This document shows positions 33,931 to 42,099 of a stretch of 43,223 nt of DNA, piece after piece. Source of the stretch: Opitutaceae bacterium (GTDB lineage Bacteria; Verrucomicrobiota; Verrucomicrobiia; Opitutales; Opitutaceae); the NCBI GenBank assembly GCA_028280945.1, contig JANQKV010000057.1:1-43223 (forward strand), in the 5' to 3' direction. Numbering within the stretch: position 1 is the first letter of the stretch; each line of letters opens with the position of its first letter. The position numbers and the translations under genes are program-made. The notes beneath the pieces were generated by a model, which had not been told where the DNA came from, ran no database searches, and saw nothing but the letters and a program-made list of their open reading frames with translations.

Positions 33931-34362
33931 TTACTCGGCGGGGATGATCCAAATGGCAGTCTCTCCGCCCTTTACCCAAGCCGTCTCGATTTGGCGGTCG
34001 AAGGTGGCGAGTCTGCCCTGATGCTTCACGGCAAGGCCCAGCAGATACTGGTCGGTCAAGTGCTTTGAGTTGGTGAGCTGCGGAAACATGGCAGCATCGG
34101 AAAGCGAACAGTCGTCCCCCCAGAATTGATGTCCCGGCTGTTGCATCAAACCATCGAGCAGGAGTCGCGCTTCCTGAAGGCCTTTCAGTCCTGCGGCAAA
34201 ATTCGGATGCCCCATGATGCGCAGGAATCCGTTTTCCGTCAGAGGGCAGGTTGCCCAACCATCTCGCTGAATCGAACGAAAGAAGCGTTTCGCGGGCTCG
34301 TGGTGAACGTGCCCTCCATCGGTGAGGGCGATGAGCACGTTCACATCCAGCAACGTGATCAC
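33931..34362 (-). CDS. vapC: PIN-domain ribonuclease toxin, VapC family
   Basis: 143 residues, GTG start. It begins [22 protein letters not shown], where Asp6 is the first of the acidic Mg2+ ligands of PIN nucleases. [17 protein letters not shown] (central Glu) and the late [21 protein letters not shown] region supply the others. VapC toxins cleave tRNA or rRNA and are held inactive by the antitoxin. The GTG overlaps the TGA of the antitoxin gene by four bases (GTGA, 34359-34362), so translation is coupled. The subfamily is the one found in many environmental genomes, often annotated as TA-system VapC. Confidence 0.88.
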   Translation of the reverse strand: MITLLDVNVLIALTDGGHVHHEPAKRFFRSIQRDGWATCPLTENGFLRIMGHPNFAAGLKGLQEARLLLDGLMQQPGHQFWGDDCSLSDAAMFPQLTNSKHLTDQYLLGLAVKHQGRLATFDRQIETAWVKGGETAIWIIPAE

Positions 34363-34655
34363 GGGTGACGCGATTCACGGGCTCGGTCACGGTCCTCTTC
34401 GTCGATGACATGTTGGGCATCGCGAACCGAGTCGGACGTGACGGTAGCGGCGCCATCACGTTTTTTCTTCAACACCAGCATGCCCAACTCATTGACCTCG
34501 AAACGACTCTTGTCCGGCTCGATCTGGTAAGGTCGGGGATGAATTTCCTTTCGTAATGCCTCTACCACCAGCGCTTTAAGAGAAGTGCGGCGGCGGACGG
34601 CCAGCGTTTTTGCCTCAATCAGCAGCTCGTCTGGCAGGTCCAAGGTGGTTTTCAT
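34359..34655 (-). CDS. vapB: VapB-type antitoxin (ribbon-helix-helix)
   Basis: 98 residues from the ATG at 34655; a longer frame upstream does not resemble the family. The first 45 residues MKTTLDLPDELLIEAKTLAV then RRRTSLKALVVEALRKEI are a ribbon-helix-helix DNA-binding domain. The remainder, which includes FEVNELGMLVLKKK and a charged tail RDAQHVIDEEDRDRARESR, would wrap the toxin. The protein would dimerise, repress its own promoter and neutralise the PIN toxin encoded next. It is longer than minimal VapB proteins (about 70-80 residues). Confidence 0.82.
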   Translation of the reverse strand: MKTTLDLPDELLIEAKTLAVRRRTSLKALVVEALRKEIHPRPYQIEPDKSRFEVNELGMLVLKKKRDGAATVTSDSVRDAQHVIDEEDRDRARESRHP

Positions 34656-34702
34656 GCTGGGTATGAATACGGGAATATGGGTCTGAGGCAAGTTTCGAGC
34701 CA

Positions 34703-35905
34703 TTACACCCGAAACTCGCCGTCGCGGTAGATGATTTTGGTTGTGCCGTCGGCGAGGTGGGCGGTGACCGTCCGGTTGGAAGTCGCCACGATGTCCGTAT
34801 GCACCACGGAGTTATTGTAGCCCATCTGGGCCCATTGCTTCTCGCTGACGGTTGCAGGATCACCCGTGAAGGAGTCGCGGTAAGCCGCGCCCACGGCAAC
34901 GTGGGTATTGCCCCATTCCCCGCCGACGTTCTCATCGTAGAGCGTCTCACCCATGAATTTGGTGATGCGGGAGAAACGGCGGTCGGTGAGGGAGAACTCG
35001 CCAATCTTGTCGGCATTTTCGACAGCGACCATTTCGCGCAGCAGGTCTTCGCCCTCGCTGGCCGTTGCCTTGGTGACGCGGCCGTCCTCGAACTCAAGGT
35101 AGGCGCCTTTGATTAAAGAGCCGTAGCGATAAAGTGGTTCGGTAAACTGAATGTTACCGGAGGTGCCGCGCCAATCGGGAGAAACAAAGAGCTCGAAGCT
35201 CGGAATGTTGCGGCCGCTGCCACCCAGCCATTTGCGGTTCGGGCCGATTTGCACCCACAAGTCGGTGTCGGCGGCTTCAATGTGCAGCTTTTCGATATCG
35301 AGGGCGTCGAGTTTATCCTTGGTGGCGTAGAGCTCGGTGTAGAGGGCCTGCCATTTCTCGGCCGGTTTCGGTTCGTCGAGGTAGCAGGCCTTGATGATTT
35401 CGCTCCAGTAGTCCTCGAGGGAAAGTCCCACTTCATCGGCCATGGCCTGGGTGCCCCACATAGCCAGCACCCAGGTGTAGTCGCCGGCGCTTTCCTTGGC
35501 CCGGCGCCAGTCCTGATAGGGCTTCAGGGCTTTTTGCACGGCCATGATTTTGGCGGTCGGAATGCCGGTGAGCTCCTGCTTGTTGGTCTGAGCAAGGATG
35601 GCGACGGTGTGGTCGATTTGGTCAACGGTACCGCGATGAAATTTCTCCGCGAAAAAGTTCAGCTGGTCCTCGTTCGCGAGTTCATAAAACTCGCGGGCAA
35701 AGTCGTCGGGGGCGAAGAAGACAAGCGGGTGGGCGCCGGCCTTGAGCACGGCGCGGCGAAGCGCGACGAGAAAGGGTTTGGCACATTCCGGGACACGGAG
35801 CTGCACCACCTCGCCGGGCTTGACCCCTTCGCCACTGTTCAATGCGAAGTTGATCAGCACGTCGGCGTATTTGTCCAAAAGTTCAGCGGAAGGCATGTAT
35901 GACAT
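34703..35905 (-). CDS. M29-family metallo-aminopeptidase (AmpS/PepS-like)
   Basis: 400 residues from the ATG at 35905, preferred over the longer frame whose first 25 codons look unnatural. The N-terminal half (ELLDKYADVLINFALN and VVQLRVPECAKPFLVALRRAVLKAGAHPLVFF) and C-terminal half match the thermophilic aminopeptidase fold. Likely metal ligands of the dinuclear site lie in ASEGEDLL (Glu), KFMGETLYDE (Glu), NTHVAVGAAY (His) and the late NSVVHTDIVA (His, Asp). The enzyme removes N-terminal residues from peptides in the cytosol. It stands alone between the antitoxin gene and the divergent acetyltransferase gene. Confidence 0.92.
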   Translation of the reverse strand: MSYMPSAELLDKYADVLINFALNSGEGVKPGEVVQLRVPECAKPFLVALRRAVLKAGAHPLVFFAPDDFAREFYELANEDQLNFFAEKFHRGTVDQIDHTVAILAQTNKQELTGIPTAKIMAVQKALKPYQDWRRAKESAGDYTWVLAMWGTQAMADEVGLSLEDYWSEIIKACYLDEPKPAEKWQALYTELYATKDKLDALDIEKLHIEAADTDLWVQIGPNRKWLGGSGRNIPSFELFVSPDWRGTSGNIQFTEPLYRYGSLIKGAYLEFEDGRVTKATASEGEDLLREMVAVENADKIGEFSLTDRRFSRITKFMGETLYDENVGGEWGNTHVAVGAAYRDSFTGDPATVSEKQWAQMGYNNSVVHTDIVATSNRTVTAHLADGTTKIIYRDGEFRV

Positions 35906-35989
35906 GACCCCACCATCGGCGGGCCCGTGGGTTTCGCAAGAACGCGTGTGGGGCGTTGCCGTCAAGGGCGGGCGCGGCACGCTGAAATC

Positions 35990-36478
35990 ATGGCTGAACC
36001 AGAAATGACGGTGCGCCGCCTTGCGGCAAATGAGCTAACCGGGATGCGGGCGCTCAACGCGTTGTTTGCCGACGTGTTTGAGGATGAAGCAGCCTACGCG
36101 CATCAACGGCCGGATGACCGCTACCTGCGTGATTGGTTGTCCAACCCCAACCACTTTGCGATCGTGGCGTTTGAGCATGAAAAACTCGTGGGTGGGTTGG
36201 CGGCGTATCGGTTGCAGAAGTTCGAACAGGCGCGGTCGGAAATCTACATCTACGATCTGGGCGTGAAGCTGACCCACCGTCGACGCGGCATCGCGACGGC
36301 CTTGATCAATGTCCTGAAGAACATCGCCGCAGGGCTCGATGCGTGGGTGATTTATGTGCAGGCCGATCACGGCGACGAACCGGCAATTGCGCTTTATGAG
36401 TCCCTTGGCGAACGTGAAGAGGTGCTGCATTTCGATATTCCGGTAGGGACGAAGAGGGCCCGACCGGCTGAAGGTTGA
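35990..36478 (+). CDS. GNAT acetyltransferase, aminoglycoside AAC(3)-I-like
   Basis: 162 residues from the ATG at 35990; a second ATG at 36005 (MTVRRLAANE) is also possible. The acetyl-CoA loop RRRGIATALINVLK is at 97-110. Several stretches are nearly identical, as I remember them, to the AAC(3)-I enzymes of integrons: KFEQ-RSEIYIYDL, RR-GIATALIN-LK, VIYVQAD-GD-PA-ALY and REEV-HFDI. Those enzymes acetylate the 3-amino group of gentamicin-type aminoglycosides. Whether this chromosomal relative uses the same substrate is not shown by sequence alone. It is divergent from the aminopeptidase gene and has no mobile element or integron gene beside it. Confidence 0.85.
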   Translation: MAEPEMTVRRLAANELTGMRALNALFADVFEDEAAYAHQRPDDRYLRDWLSNPNHFAIVAFEHEKLVGGLAAYRLQKFEQARSEIYIYDLGVKLTHRRRGIATALINVLKNIAAGLDAWVIYVQADHGDEPAIALYESLGEREEVLHFDIPVGTKRARPAEG

Positions 36479-36554
36479 CCGGCTTGGTCCAGTGACCGGC
36501 ATCGACTTCGATGCCCGGGACGCTTTGGATCCATCCGCTTTCCGTCTCCCTGCC

Positions 36555-37913
36555 ATGAATCGCCGCACCTTTGTTTCCTCCCTTGCGACCGTCGGCGCTG
36601 CCGCCGTCACTGCTCCCCGTGTCCTCGGCGCCGCTATGGCGCCCAAACCCACGGTGGGACTCATCGGTGCGGGTTGGTATGGGGGAGTGAATCTCACCAG
36701 CCTGTTTCGCCATGCCGGGGTGGAAGCGGTGGCGCTGTGTGACGTGAATTCCCAGCACCTGTCTGAAACGCTCGATTTGGTGGCGAAGTTTCAGTCACGC
36801 GTGCCCCGAACCTTTGCCAATTACCGTGACATGTTGGCGGACCACGCGCCGGACATCGTTATTGTGGCCACCCCCGACCACTGGCACGCGCTGCCCGCCA
36901 TCGAGGCCATGCAGGCAGGGTCTGATGTTTTTTTGGAAAAGCCCATTGGGATTGATGTGGTGGAGGGCGAAGCCTTGGTGGCGGCAGCCCGCAAGTATGA
37001 CCGGGTGGTGCAGGTCAACACGCAGCGCCGCAGTCTGCCGATCTTTCGCACCGCGCGGGACAAGTTCATCCGCTCAGGGCGGTTGGGGCGGATTGGACGG
37101 GTGGAGACCTTTTGCTACACGCGGGGCCAGACGCAGGGTTTCGATGAGCCGGTGCCGGTGCCGGATCATCTCGACTACGAAAACTGGACGGGGCCCGCCC
37201 CGATGCGGCCGTTCTCGACGCGACTGGAAGACCGGGGCTGGCGCCGCTACCAAGCCTACGGCAATGGCCTCATCGGCGACATGGGCGTGCACAAAATCGA
37301 CATCGCTCGCTGGATGCTGGGTCTGGGATGGCCCAACCGCATCTCATCCACCGGTGGAATTCGTTTTCCCGACCGGTCGGATGCCACGATACCGGATCAC
37401 CAACAGGCGGTGCTGGAGTTTCCTGAATACAACATGACGTGGGATCACCGTACCTGGGGTCGGTCACCGATTCGCCAGGTGCGGCATTGGTCGGACAACT
37501 GGGGCGTGCGGGTCATTGGCATGGAGGGGACGTTGGACGTTACGATGCTGCATTACACCTTCACTCCGGCGGAGGATGATGCCGTGGAATCGTGGCATGC
37601 GCTTTCGCCAGATGGAGACCCTGCGAATGCGGATTTCAGCAACGGCACCGCCGGGTGGATCGGCGTCGCTGAAAAGAACCATGCCGAGGACTTCATGGCC
37701 GCCCGCGAGAACTGCGGTCGTTGCATCGCGGACGTGGAGGAGGGCCACATCAGCAGCTCATGCTGCCAGTTGGCGAACCTGGCCTTGGAGCTGGGGCGAC
37801 CTTTGAGTTATGACCCGGAAACCCGCTCGGTTCGGGGCGATGCTGAAGCCACCGCCAAACTTGCGCGAACCTATCGGGGACCATGGGAGCATCCCCAACC
37901 GGATACCGTGTAG
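36555..37913 (+). CDS. Tat-exported Gfo/Idh/MocA-family oxidoreductase
   Basis: 452 residues from the ATG at 36555. The start MNRRTFVSSLATVGAAAVTAP is a twin-arginine signal peptide. The NAD(P)-binding Rossmann motif VGLIGAGWYG is at about 34-43, the family signature EKPIGIDV at about 129-136, and a C-terminal alpha/beta domain includes DMGVHKIDIARWMLGLGWP. Members oxidise or epimerise sugars or inositols. Verrucomicrobiota and Planctomycetota carry many exported copies, thought to work on periplasmic carbohydrates with a tightly bound cofactor. It lies 76 bp after the acetyltransferase gene on the same strand but has no evident link to it. Confidence 0.9.
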   Translation: MNRRTFVSSLATVGAAAVTAPRVLGAAMAPKPTVGLIGAGWYGGVNLTSLFRHAGVEAVALCDVNSQHLSETLDLVAKFQSRVPRTFANYRDMLADHAPDIVIVATPDHWHALPAIEAMQAGSDVFLEKPIGIDVVEGEALVAAARKYDRVVQVNTQRRSLPIFRTARDKFIRSGRLGRIGRVETFCYTRGQTQGFDEPVPVPDHLDYENWTGPAPMRPFSTRLEDRGWRRYQAYGNGLIGDMGVHKIDIARWMLGLGWPNRISSTGGIRFPDRSDATIPDHQQAVLEFPEYNMTWDHRTWGRSPIRQVRHWSDNWGVRVIGMEGTLDVTMLHYTFTPAEDDAVESWHALSPDGDPANADFSNGTAGWIGVAEKNHAEDFMAARENCGRCIADVEEGHISSSCCQLANLALELGRPLSYDPETRSVRGDAEATAKLARTYRGPWEHPQPDTV

Positions 37914-38032
37914 GGCAAGGTTTTCGGTCCAGGAGTATGGGGGCGGCCAGCATCAAGAGTGAGTCGCGATCATTGCAGTTGCGGACAGCTATTACTTTTC
38001 AATCGGCTGAAAGTGCATCAGCCTTTTCCGCT

Positions 38033-38749
38033 ATGGCGACCTGTCCCCGATGCCGCGGCCGAACAACGATTTCGGTTTCCGGAGTGGAGCGTTGCTCCGC
38101 CTGCGGCGGCACAGGGCGAATGATGGAAACCTCGTGTGGCCGATGCGGGGGTTCGGGCCAGATCAGTTTCAATCGGAGCCAGCAATGCCCCCGGTGCTAC
38201 GGTTCAGGTAGAATTGTCAACCCCCACCAACCAAGCTCAAACGCGGGCTCTGGTTCGGCAGGCTCCCGTAAACCCACCGGGAGCGAGAAACGCGAAGCGA
38301 GGCAGGCCGAGTATCGGCGGCAAAAGGAAATCGCCGCCCAAAAGAAAAAAAAAGAAGCCAAACAGAAACAGGAAAAAGCCAAACGAGACCGGGAACTGAA
38401 GAAGGAGCTGAAACGTCGCGAAGCGTGGGAAAAGAAGTATGGCAAAGTGCCAGAAAGCTCTGAGAACTCGCAGCCGGTCATCCAAAGCAAGTCGAAGGAC
38501 AAATCCCCGAAGCCACCTGTTGAACCTTGGGACGGTGACTTGAGGTGGGCTGCTTTGGTTGGGTTAGTGGTGGCGATACTTGTTGGAATCATCACCTACC
38601 GTGGAACCGAAAATCCGTCGCTCTGGGTTGCGGTGGTAATCGGCGGAATCTGCGGCGTGATTGCGGGCCGCTTCTACAAATTCCTACTGTCGATTACGGT
38701 CATTGGATTGCTCCTCTACCTCGCCGATTTGTTTTGGGGCGAATCATGA
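38033..38749 (+). CDS. Zinc-cluster membrane protein with DnaJ-type CxxCxGxG repeats
   Basis: 238 residues from the ATG at 38033. The first 65 residues carry four CxxC elements (CPRCRG, CSACGGTG, CGRCGGSG, CPRCYGSG), enough for two zinc sites of the DnaJ central-domain type, without a J domain or substrate domain. A strongly charged Lys/Glu/Arg/Gln region (about 85-150) is probably a coiled coil, followed by a Ser/Lys/Pro linker. Two or three membrane helices complete the protein (about 170-235: WAALVGLVVAILVGIIT, WVAVVIGGICGVIAG, FLLSITVIGLLLYLADLF). The zinc domain would be cytosolic or extracytosolic depending on topology. It overlaps the next gene by four bases (ATGA). No function is known to me. 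Confidence 0.8.
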   Translation: MATCPRCRGRTTISVSGVERCSACGGTGRMMETSCGRCGGSGQISFNRSQQCPRCYGSGRIVNPHQPSSNAGSGSAGSRKPTGSEKREARQAEYRRQKEIAAQKKKKEAKQKQEKAKRDRELKKELKRREAWEKKYGKVPESSENSQPVIQSKSKDKSPKPPVEPWDGDLRWAALVGLVVAILVGIITYRGTENPSLWVAVVIGGICGVIAGRFYKFLLSITVIGLLLYLADLFWGES

Positions 38750-39333
38750 AGGCCTTCGCGCGATGGACGGTGTTGCTGCTCTCGGTGGGCACCGTGGGCT
38801 ACGGGCTGTTCGCTTACTTCCTGCTTGAGCCCGGCTCGACGGTGCATCCCGAAATGAAGGCGGCCTATGCTGAACATCCGGTGCGGATTCTGGCACACGT
38901 GGGGTTTTCGGCCGTGGCCCTCCTGGCTGGCCCGTTCCAGTTTTTCCCGGGACTGCGCAAGCGGATGAAACTGCATCGGGCTCTGGGCTTCGTTTATTTC
39001 GTCGGGGTCGGGGTTGGCGGCGTGGCCGGATTCTTCACTGCACTCATCGCTTATGGTGGTTTGGTATCGCAGGCGGGATTTGGCCTGCTTGCCATCGTCT
39101 GGCTGTGGACTGCGGCTGAAGCGTTGCGCGCAATCCGGCAACGGGATTTTACGCGGCACGAATTGTGGGCGTTGCGTTGCTTTGCGCTGACGTTTGCCGC
39201 CGTGACCCTGCGGATACAACTTGGCCTGTTTGGAGCTGCCAGCGGCAGTTTTGACGACTACTATCCCCTGCTCGCCTGGAGCTCCTGGGTCCCCAACCTG
39301 ATCTTCATCGAGTGGGTGCTGAAGCGGCGATGA
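38746..39333 (+). CDS. DUF2306-family membrane protein
   Basis: 195 residues with five or six membrane helices. Its ATG overlaps the stop of the zinc-cluster gene, so the pair is translationally coupled. The motif HVGFSAVALLAGPFQFFPGLRKRM followed by LHRALGFVYFVGV and the late RHELWALRCFALTFAAVTLRI are characteristic of DUF2306, whose conserved His residues (HRALG; RHELW) suggest possible haem or metal contacts, though the function is unknown. The longer upstream frame is overlap with the preceding gene and is not used. Confidence 0.85.
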   Translation: MKAFARWTVLLLSVGTVGYGLFAYFLLEPGSTVHPEMKAAYAEHPVRILAHVGFSAVALLAGPFQFFPGLRKRMKLHRALGFVYFVGVGVGGVAGFFTALIAYGGLVSQAGFGLLAIVWLWTAAEALRAIRQRDFTRHELWALRCFALTFAAVTLRIQLGLFGAASGSFDDYYPLLAWSSWVPNLIFIEWVLKRR

Positions 39334-39469
39334 CCATGGCCGCTTCGCACGGCGGCGAACCGAGGGCGAAGTTACGGCAGGTTCGCGGGCGGCGAAAGGC
39401 ACCACGGTATGAACGGGGACTGCAACGCCAAGTGGTTGCGGCCCGATCTACTCTGCGCTGCAAACGAAA

Positions 39470-39489
39470 TCGGCTCCCAGTGAAGCCGA
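39470..39489. terminator. Hairpin between convergent genes
   Basis: TCGGCT (39470-39475) pairs with AGCCGA (39484-39489) around an 8-nt loop, 10 bp past the stop of the minus-strand gene at 39500. No T-tract is present, so termination strength is doubtful. Confidence 0.3.
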
Positions 39490-39499
39490 GTACTCGCAG

Positions 39500-41011
39500 C
39501 TAGTCTGCGATGATGAGCTCAAAGCTCGTGGCGCTTCGGTAGGTGGCATCGACCCATCCGTCACCGGCTTTGAATTCAACCGTGATGGCGTCGTGTGTGA
39601 CTTCGAGAGAGAGGCCGGGCAGCCTCCAGGAGGTGCCGGTCACCCGAACCGGTTCAATCCCCGGTGCATTAAGACGGAACACGGCGTCGCCGATCGCCTT
39701 TATCGACAGGCGGCCGGGGGAAGCGCGGGCATCCAGTCGGGAAGAGTCGGTGAGCAGGATCCAACCGATCCCCCCGTCGGGCAGCTGCCAGTGCACGGTC
39801 GCGGGGTGGAGCTGATTGTGGGGGCCCCCGGCGCCGCGCCCCACCTTGGTTTCTGTCCCTCCAAGCATGTAGTGGTGGTCAAGCCACGCCGTTGCGGTCC
39901 GCCCCCGGGGCAAGGTGCGTACCACCAGTCGCGGCCCGGAAAACGTTCGAAAGGTGGCCAGAGCGTCCTTGGGGATGTTGGTGCCCATGACGGCAAAGAC
40001 GGGGGCATAAAAAAAGTCGTGACCGTGGGCCATCGGCCGTTCCGTGAGGGGAGGAAAGGGCGCGGTATGGGCTGGAAGTTCGAGTCGCAGCCAAAGGCCC
40101 AGCAGGGAGGCGTAGCGGCGCATGTCCATCCCGTAGGAGCGATCGTAGGGACCGCAGAGGTTGCGCAAACCGGCGTGGTAGAAGTCTGCGGTGTCCCGCC
40201 AGAGTGCTGCTTCCAGTTCGGCGCCGAGGGTGCGCAGCCGGGCGGAAGCGGCATATTTGCGCCAAAGGACAAGGCCAAGGAAGTCGACCCCGTAGTAGGT
40301 GGGACTGTTGTATTCTTCGAAGGCGTGATGCCGGTTGAAGCCGGCGTGGACGGCTTCCGCCAGCGCCAAGGCCTGGCGGGTGTAGTCGGGACGTCCAAGA
40401 TGCTCACCCACGAAGTCGAGCAGAAACGCCTGCATCAGGGCGATGTTGGTGTAGTCGGGAGACAGGCGGGCCTGGGCAATCTCGCCATCCAAGGCGCGAG
40501 ATATGGAGGCGAGCAGGCGAGAAGCGAGGTCCGCAGGCATGCGGTCAGGATACTCATGAAGGGAGAGCGCAAAGGCGCAGCCGATAAACTGCCGCCAGTT
40601 GGGATCGTAGTCGTCCCACATGCGCGGGAAGAGCGGCAGGTGGGCCTGTTCAGGCTTACGGTAAAAGGTGCCGTCCCAAGGTTGGCCGGGGGCCATGATT
40701 TGCTGCTTCAGAACGGAGTCGAGCAGGCGGGCCGCCCGATCGCGATCGCCGGGGGCGTCGCGGGCGAGCAAACCAAACGCATACCACGCACTGGAGCGCA
40801 CCAAATGGGTGCTCCAGTTGGGAGCGCCCGTTGACGAGGGCTCCCAAATCAGGGCGGCGCGTTCGTCCCAGAGCTTGTCAAACCAAGCCATCGACACGTC
40901 GACGACGGCTTGGCGGTTGGCCGATGCGGAGGGAGTTGCTGACCACAACGGCCCGATGGCCAGCGTAAGCATGGGCACAAGGAGGAGAGTCGAGGAGCAA
41001 GGAAAGCGCAT
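39500..41011 (-). CDS. Secreted protein of unknown function, probable alpha/alpha-toroid
   Basis: 503 residues with a signal peptide (about 1-25: STLLLVPMLTLAIGPLWSA). The helical middle section contains repeated aromatic-rich helices and the conserved-looking block FEEYNSPTYYGVDFLGLVLWRKYA, then AALWRDTADFYHAGLRNLCGPYDRSYGMDM. This pattern fits an alpha/alpha-barrel of the kind found in polysaccharide lyases and unsaturated glucuronyl hydrolases, with a beta-sandwich C-terminal part (about 370-503). I recall similar uncharacterised proteins in Planctomycetota and Verrucomicrobiota but cannot name a family. A carbohydrate-active role is inference. It is on the same strand as the phosphoesterase, 170 bp downstream of it. 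Confidence 0.7.
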   Translation of the reverse strand: MRFPCSSTLLLVPMLTLAIGPLWSATPSASANRQAVVDVSMAWFDKLWDERAALIWEPSSTGAPNWSTHLVRSSAWYAFGLLARDAPGDRDRAARLLDSVLKQQIMAPGQPWDGTFYRKPEQAHLPLFPRMWDDYDPNWRQFIGCAFALSLHEYPDRMPADLASRLLASISRALDGEIAQARLSPDYTNIALMQAFLLDFVGEHLGRPDYTRQALALAEAVHAGFNRHHAFEEYNSPTYYGVDFLGLVLWRKYAASARLRTLGAELEAALWRDTADFYHAGLRNLCGPYDRSYGMDMRRYASLLGLWLRLELPAHTAPFPPLTERPMAHGHDFFYAPVFAVMGTNIPKDALATFRTFSGPRLVVRTLPRGRTATAWLDHHYMLGGTETKVGRGAGGPHNQLHPATVHWQLPDGGIGWILLTDSSRLDARASPGRLSIKAIGDAVFRLNAPGIEPVRVTGTSWRLPGLSLEVTHDAITVEFKAGDGWVDATYRSATSFELIIAD

Positions 41012-41119
41012 GGACCGTTCAAGCCTGCAGGGTGCATCCCGTTGGCAGGCCAGATTGCGAAGCGGGCCGCAGGGGAGGCAAGCGAAGGGCTGGAACGACG
41101 AGAAATCGTAACGCTACCC

Positions 41120-41150
41120 GCCGCGGACTCAACAGGGAACGAGTCGCGGC
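41120..41150 (-). terminator. Stem-loop after the phosphoesterase gene
   Basis: GCCGCGGACTC (41120-41130) pairs with GAGTCGCGGC (41141-41150) with one bulged G and a 10-nt loop. It lies about 30 bp past the phosphoesterase stop, where a terminator would be expected, but lacks a U-tract. Confidence 0.4.
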
Positions 41151-41181
41151 CAACCGGCACTATTTTGCCTGCTTCCTTGGG

Positions 41182-42000
41182 TCAGCCTGAGAACTTTACG
41201 AAGCGCTGATGCCAGGTTCCCTGGCGGTGGCAGCTGAACAGGTAGTAGCCTTTGTCGGGCGTGCCGTCATGGTTTTTGGAGACTCGCGAAGCACAGGGTT
41301 GGGTGAAGAGCTCCGTCGGCGTAAAAGTATTCTCGGTTGCGCCGTGATGGTGTCCCGAGAGGGTCATCTTCAGGTTCAGGCGGCGGGTGATATCCAGGAC
41401 ACTTTGGCCGTTGACAAGGGTATTGGGCACGGACGCGTGGAGGGGAAAATGAGTGAACAGGACCGTTGGCAGGTCGGTCGACAGCCGGTGGCAGGCTTGC
41501 CTGAGCCAAGCCAGGGTTTCGTCCGAGGCATGGACGTCGCCCCAGGCCTTACCGGCAGTCGAATCGAGTCCGATAAACTGCCACCCTTGGCGGGTAAAGT
41601 GGTAGTTCAGGCGGGAGGGAAACGTCCGGCGATAAACGCGGGTATCATCAAACAGATCGCAGTCGTGATTGCCCGGAACCGGGTAGATCAAGACTCCGGC
41701 GGCGGCGGCGACCGATTTGATGGTTTTGATGCTGTTGTCCTCTCCCGCATGGGCCAGGTCTCCCAGTACCAGGCAAAAGTCTGCTCCTGACTGCTCGATT
41801 TCACGGAAAAGCTTTTCGAACCACGGGTCGCAGTCTTCGTTGGCATGATGCAGATCGGCGACGGTGGCGAAAACGAAGGAATCACGATCTTCGACCTGCC
41901 GAGCCCCCCGGGCGGCCAGTGCGGAGGAGGCCGCCACAACGAGGGTTTTTAAAAAACGGCGGCGAAGGGTGGGACGGGGAGGCACGTTCGCAAGGCTCAT
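41182..42000 (-). CDS. Tat-exported calcineurin-like metallophosphoesterase
   Basis: 272 residues. The N-terminal LRRRFLKTLVVAASSALA (12-29) is a twin-arginine signal. The five metallophosphoesterase motifs are present: Asp49-x-His51 (VADLHH), Gly80-Asp81 (LGDLAH), Gly110-Asn111-His112-Asp113 (PGNHDC), FTHFPLH and SGHHHG. Two metal ions in the periplasm would hydrolyse phosphomono- or diesters. It is transcribed after the TonB-dependent receptor gene with a 99-bp gap holding a perfect stem-loop, so receptor and enzyme may serve the same nutrient, for example a phosphorylated substrate; that is inference from context. Confidence 0.9.
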   Translation of the reverse strand: MSLANVPPRPTLRRRFLKTLVVAASSALAARGARQVEDRDSFVFATVADLHHANEDCDPWFEKLFREIEQSGADFCLVLGDLAHAGEDNSIKTIKSVAAAAGVLIYPVPGNHDCDLFDDTRVYRRTFPSRLNYHFTRQGWQFIGLDSTAGKAWGDVHASDETLAWLRQACHRLSTDLPTVLFTHFPLHASVPNTLVNGQSVLDITRRLNLKMTLSGHHHGATENTFTPTELFTQPCASRVSKNHDGTPDKGYYLFSCHRQGTWHQRFVKFSG

Positions 42001-42049
42001 GGTGATCTCGATGATGCCGTTGGTCCGGAGTTTTTGAGTGTCCCGGCAA

Positions 42050-42079
42050 GAGATCGCCCGGCCTCAGCCGGGCGATCTC
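42050..42079 (-). terminator. Perfect 13-bp stem-loop between receptor and phosphoesterase genes
   Basis: GAGATCGCCCGGC (42050-42062) and GCCGGGCGATCTC (42067-42079) pair perfectly around CTCA, 20 bp after the receptor stop. No U-tract follows on the minus strand, so it may be a partial terminator or an mRNA 3'-end stabiliser. Confidence 0.55.
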
Positions 42080-42099
42080 CTGGTGGAGCGAACCCAATG

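Noticed and set aside
39593-40834. 413-codon plus-strand frame over the secreted unknown protein
   Set aside because: Antisense to a gene with signal peptide and sensible composition; the plus product is low-complexity and lacks any motif.
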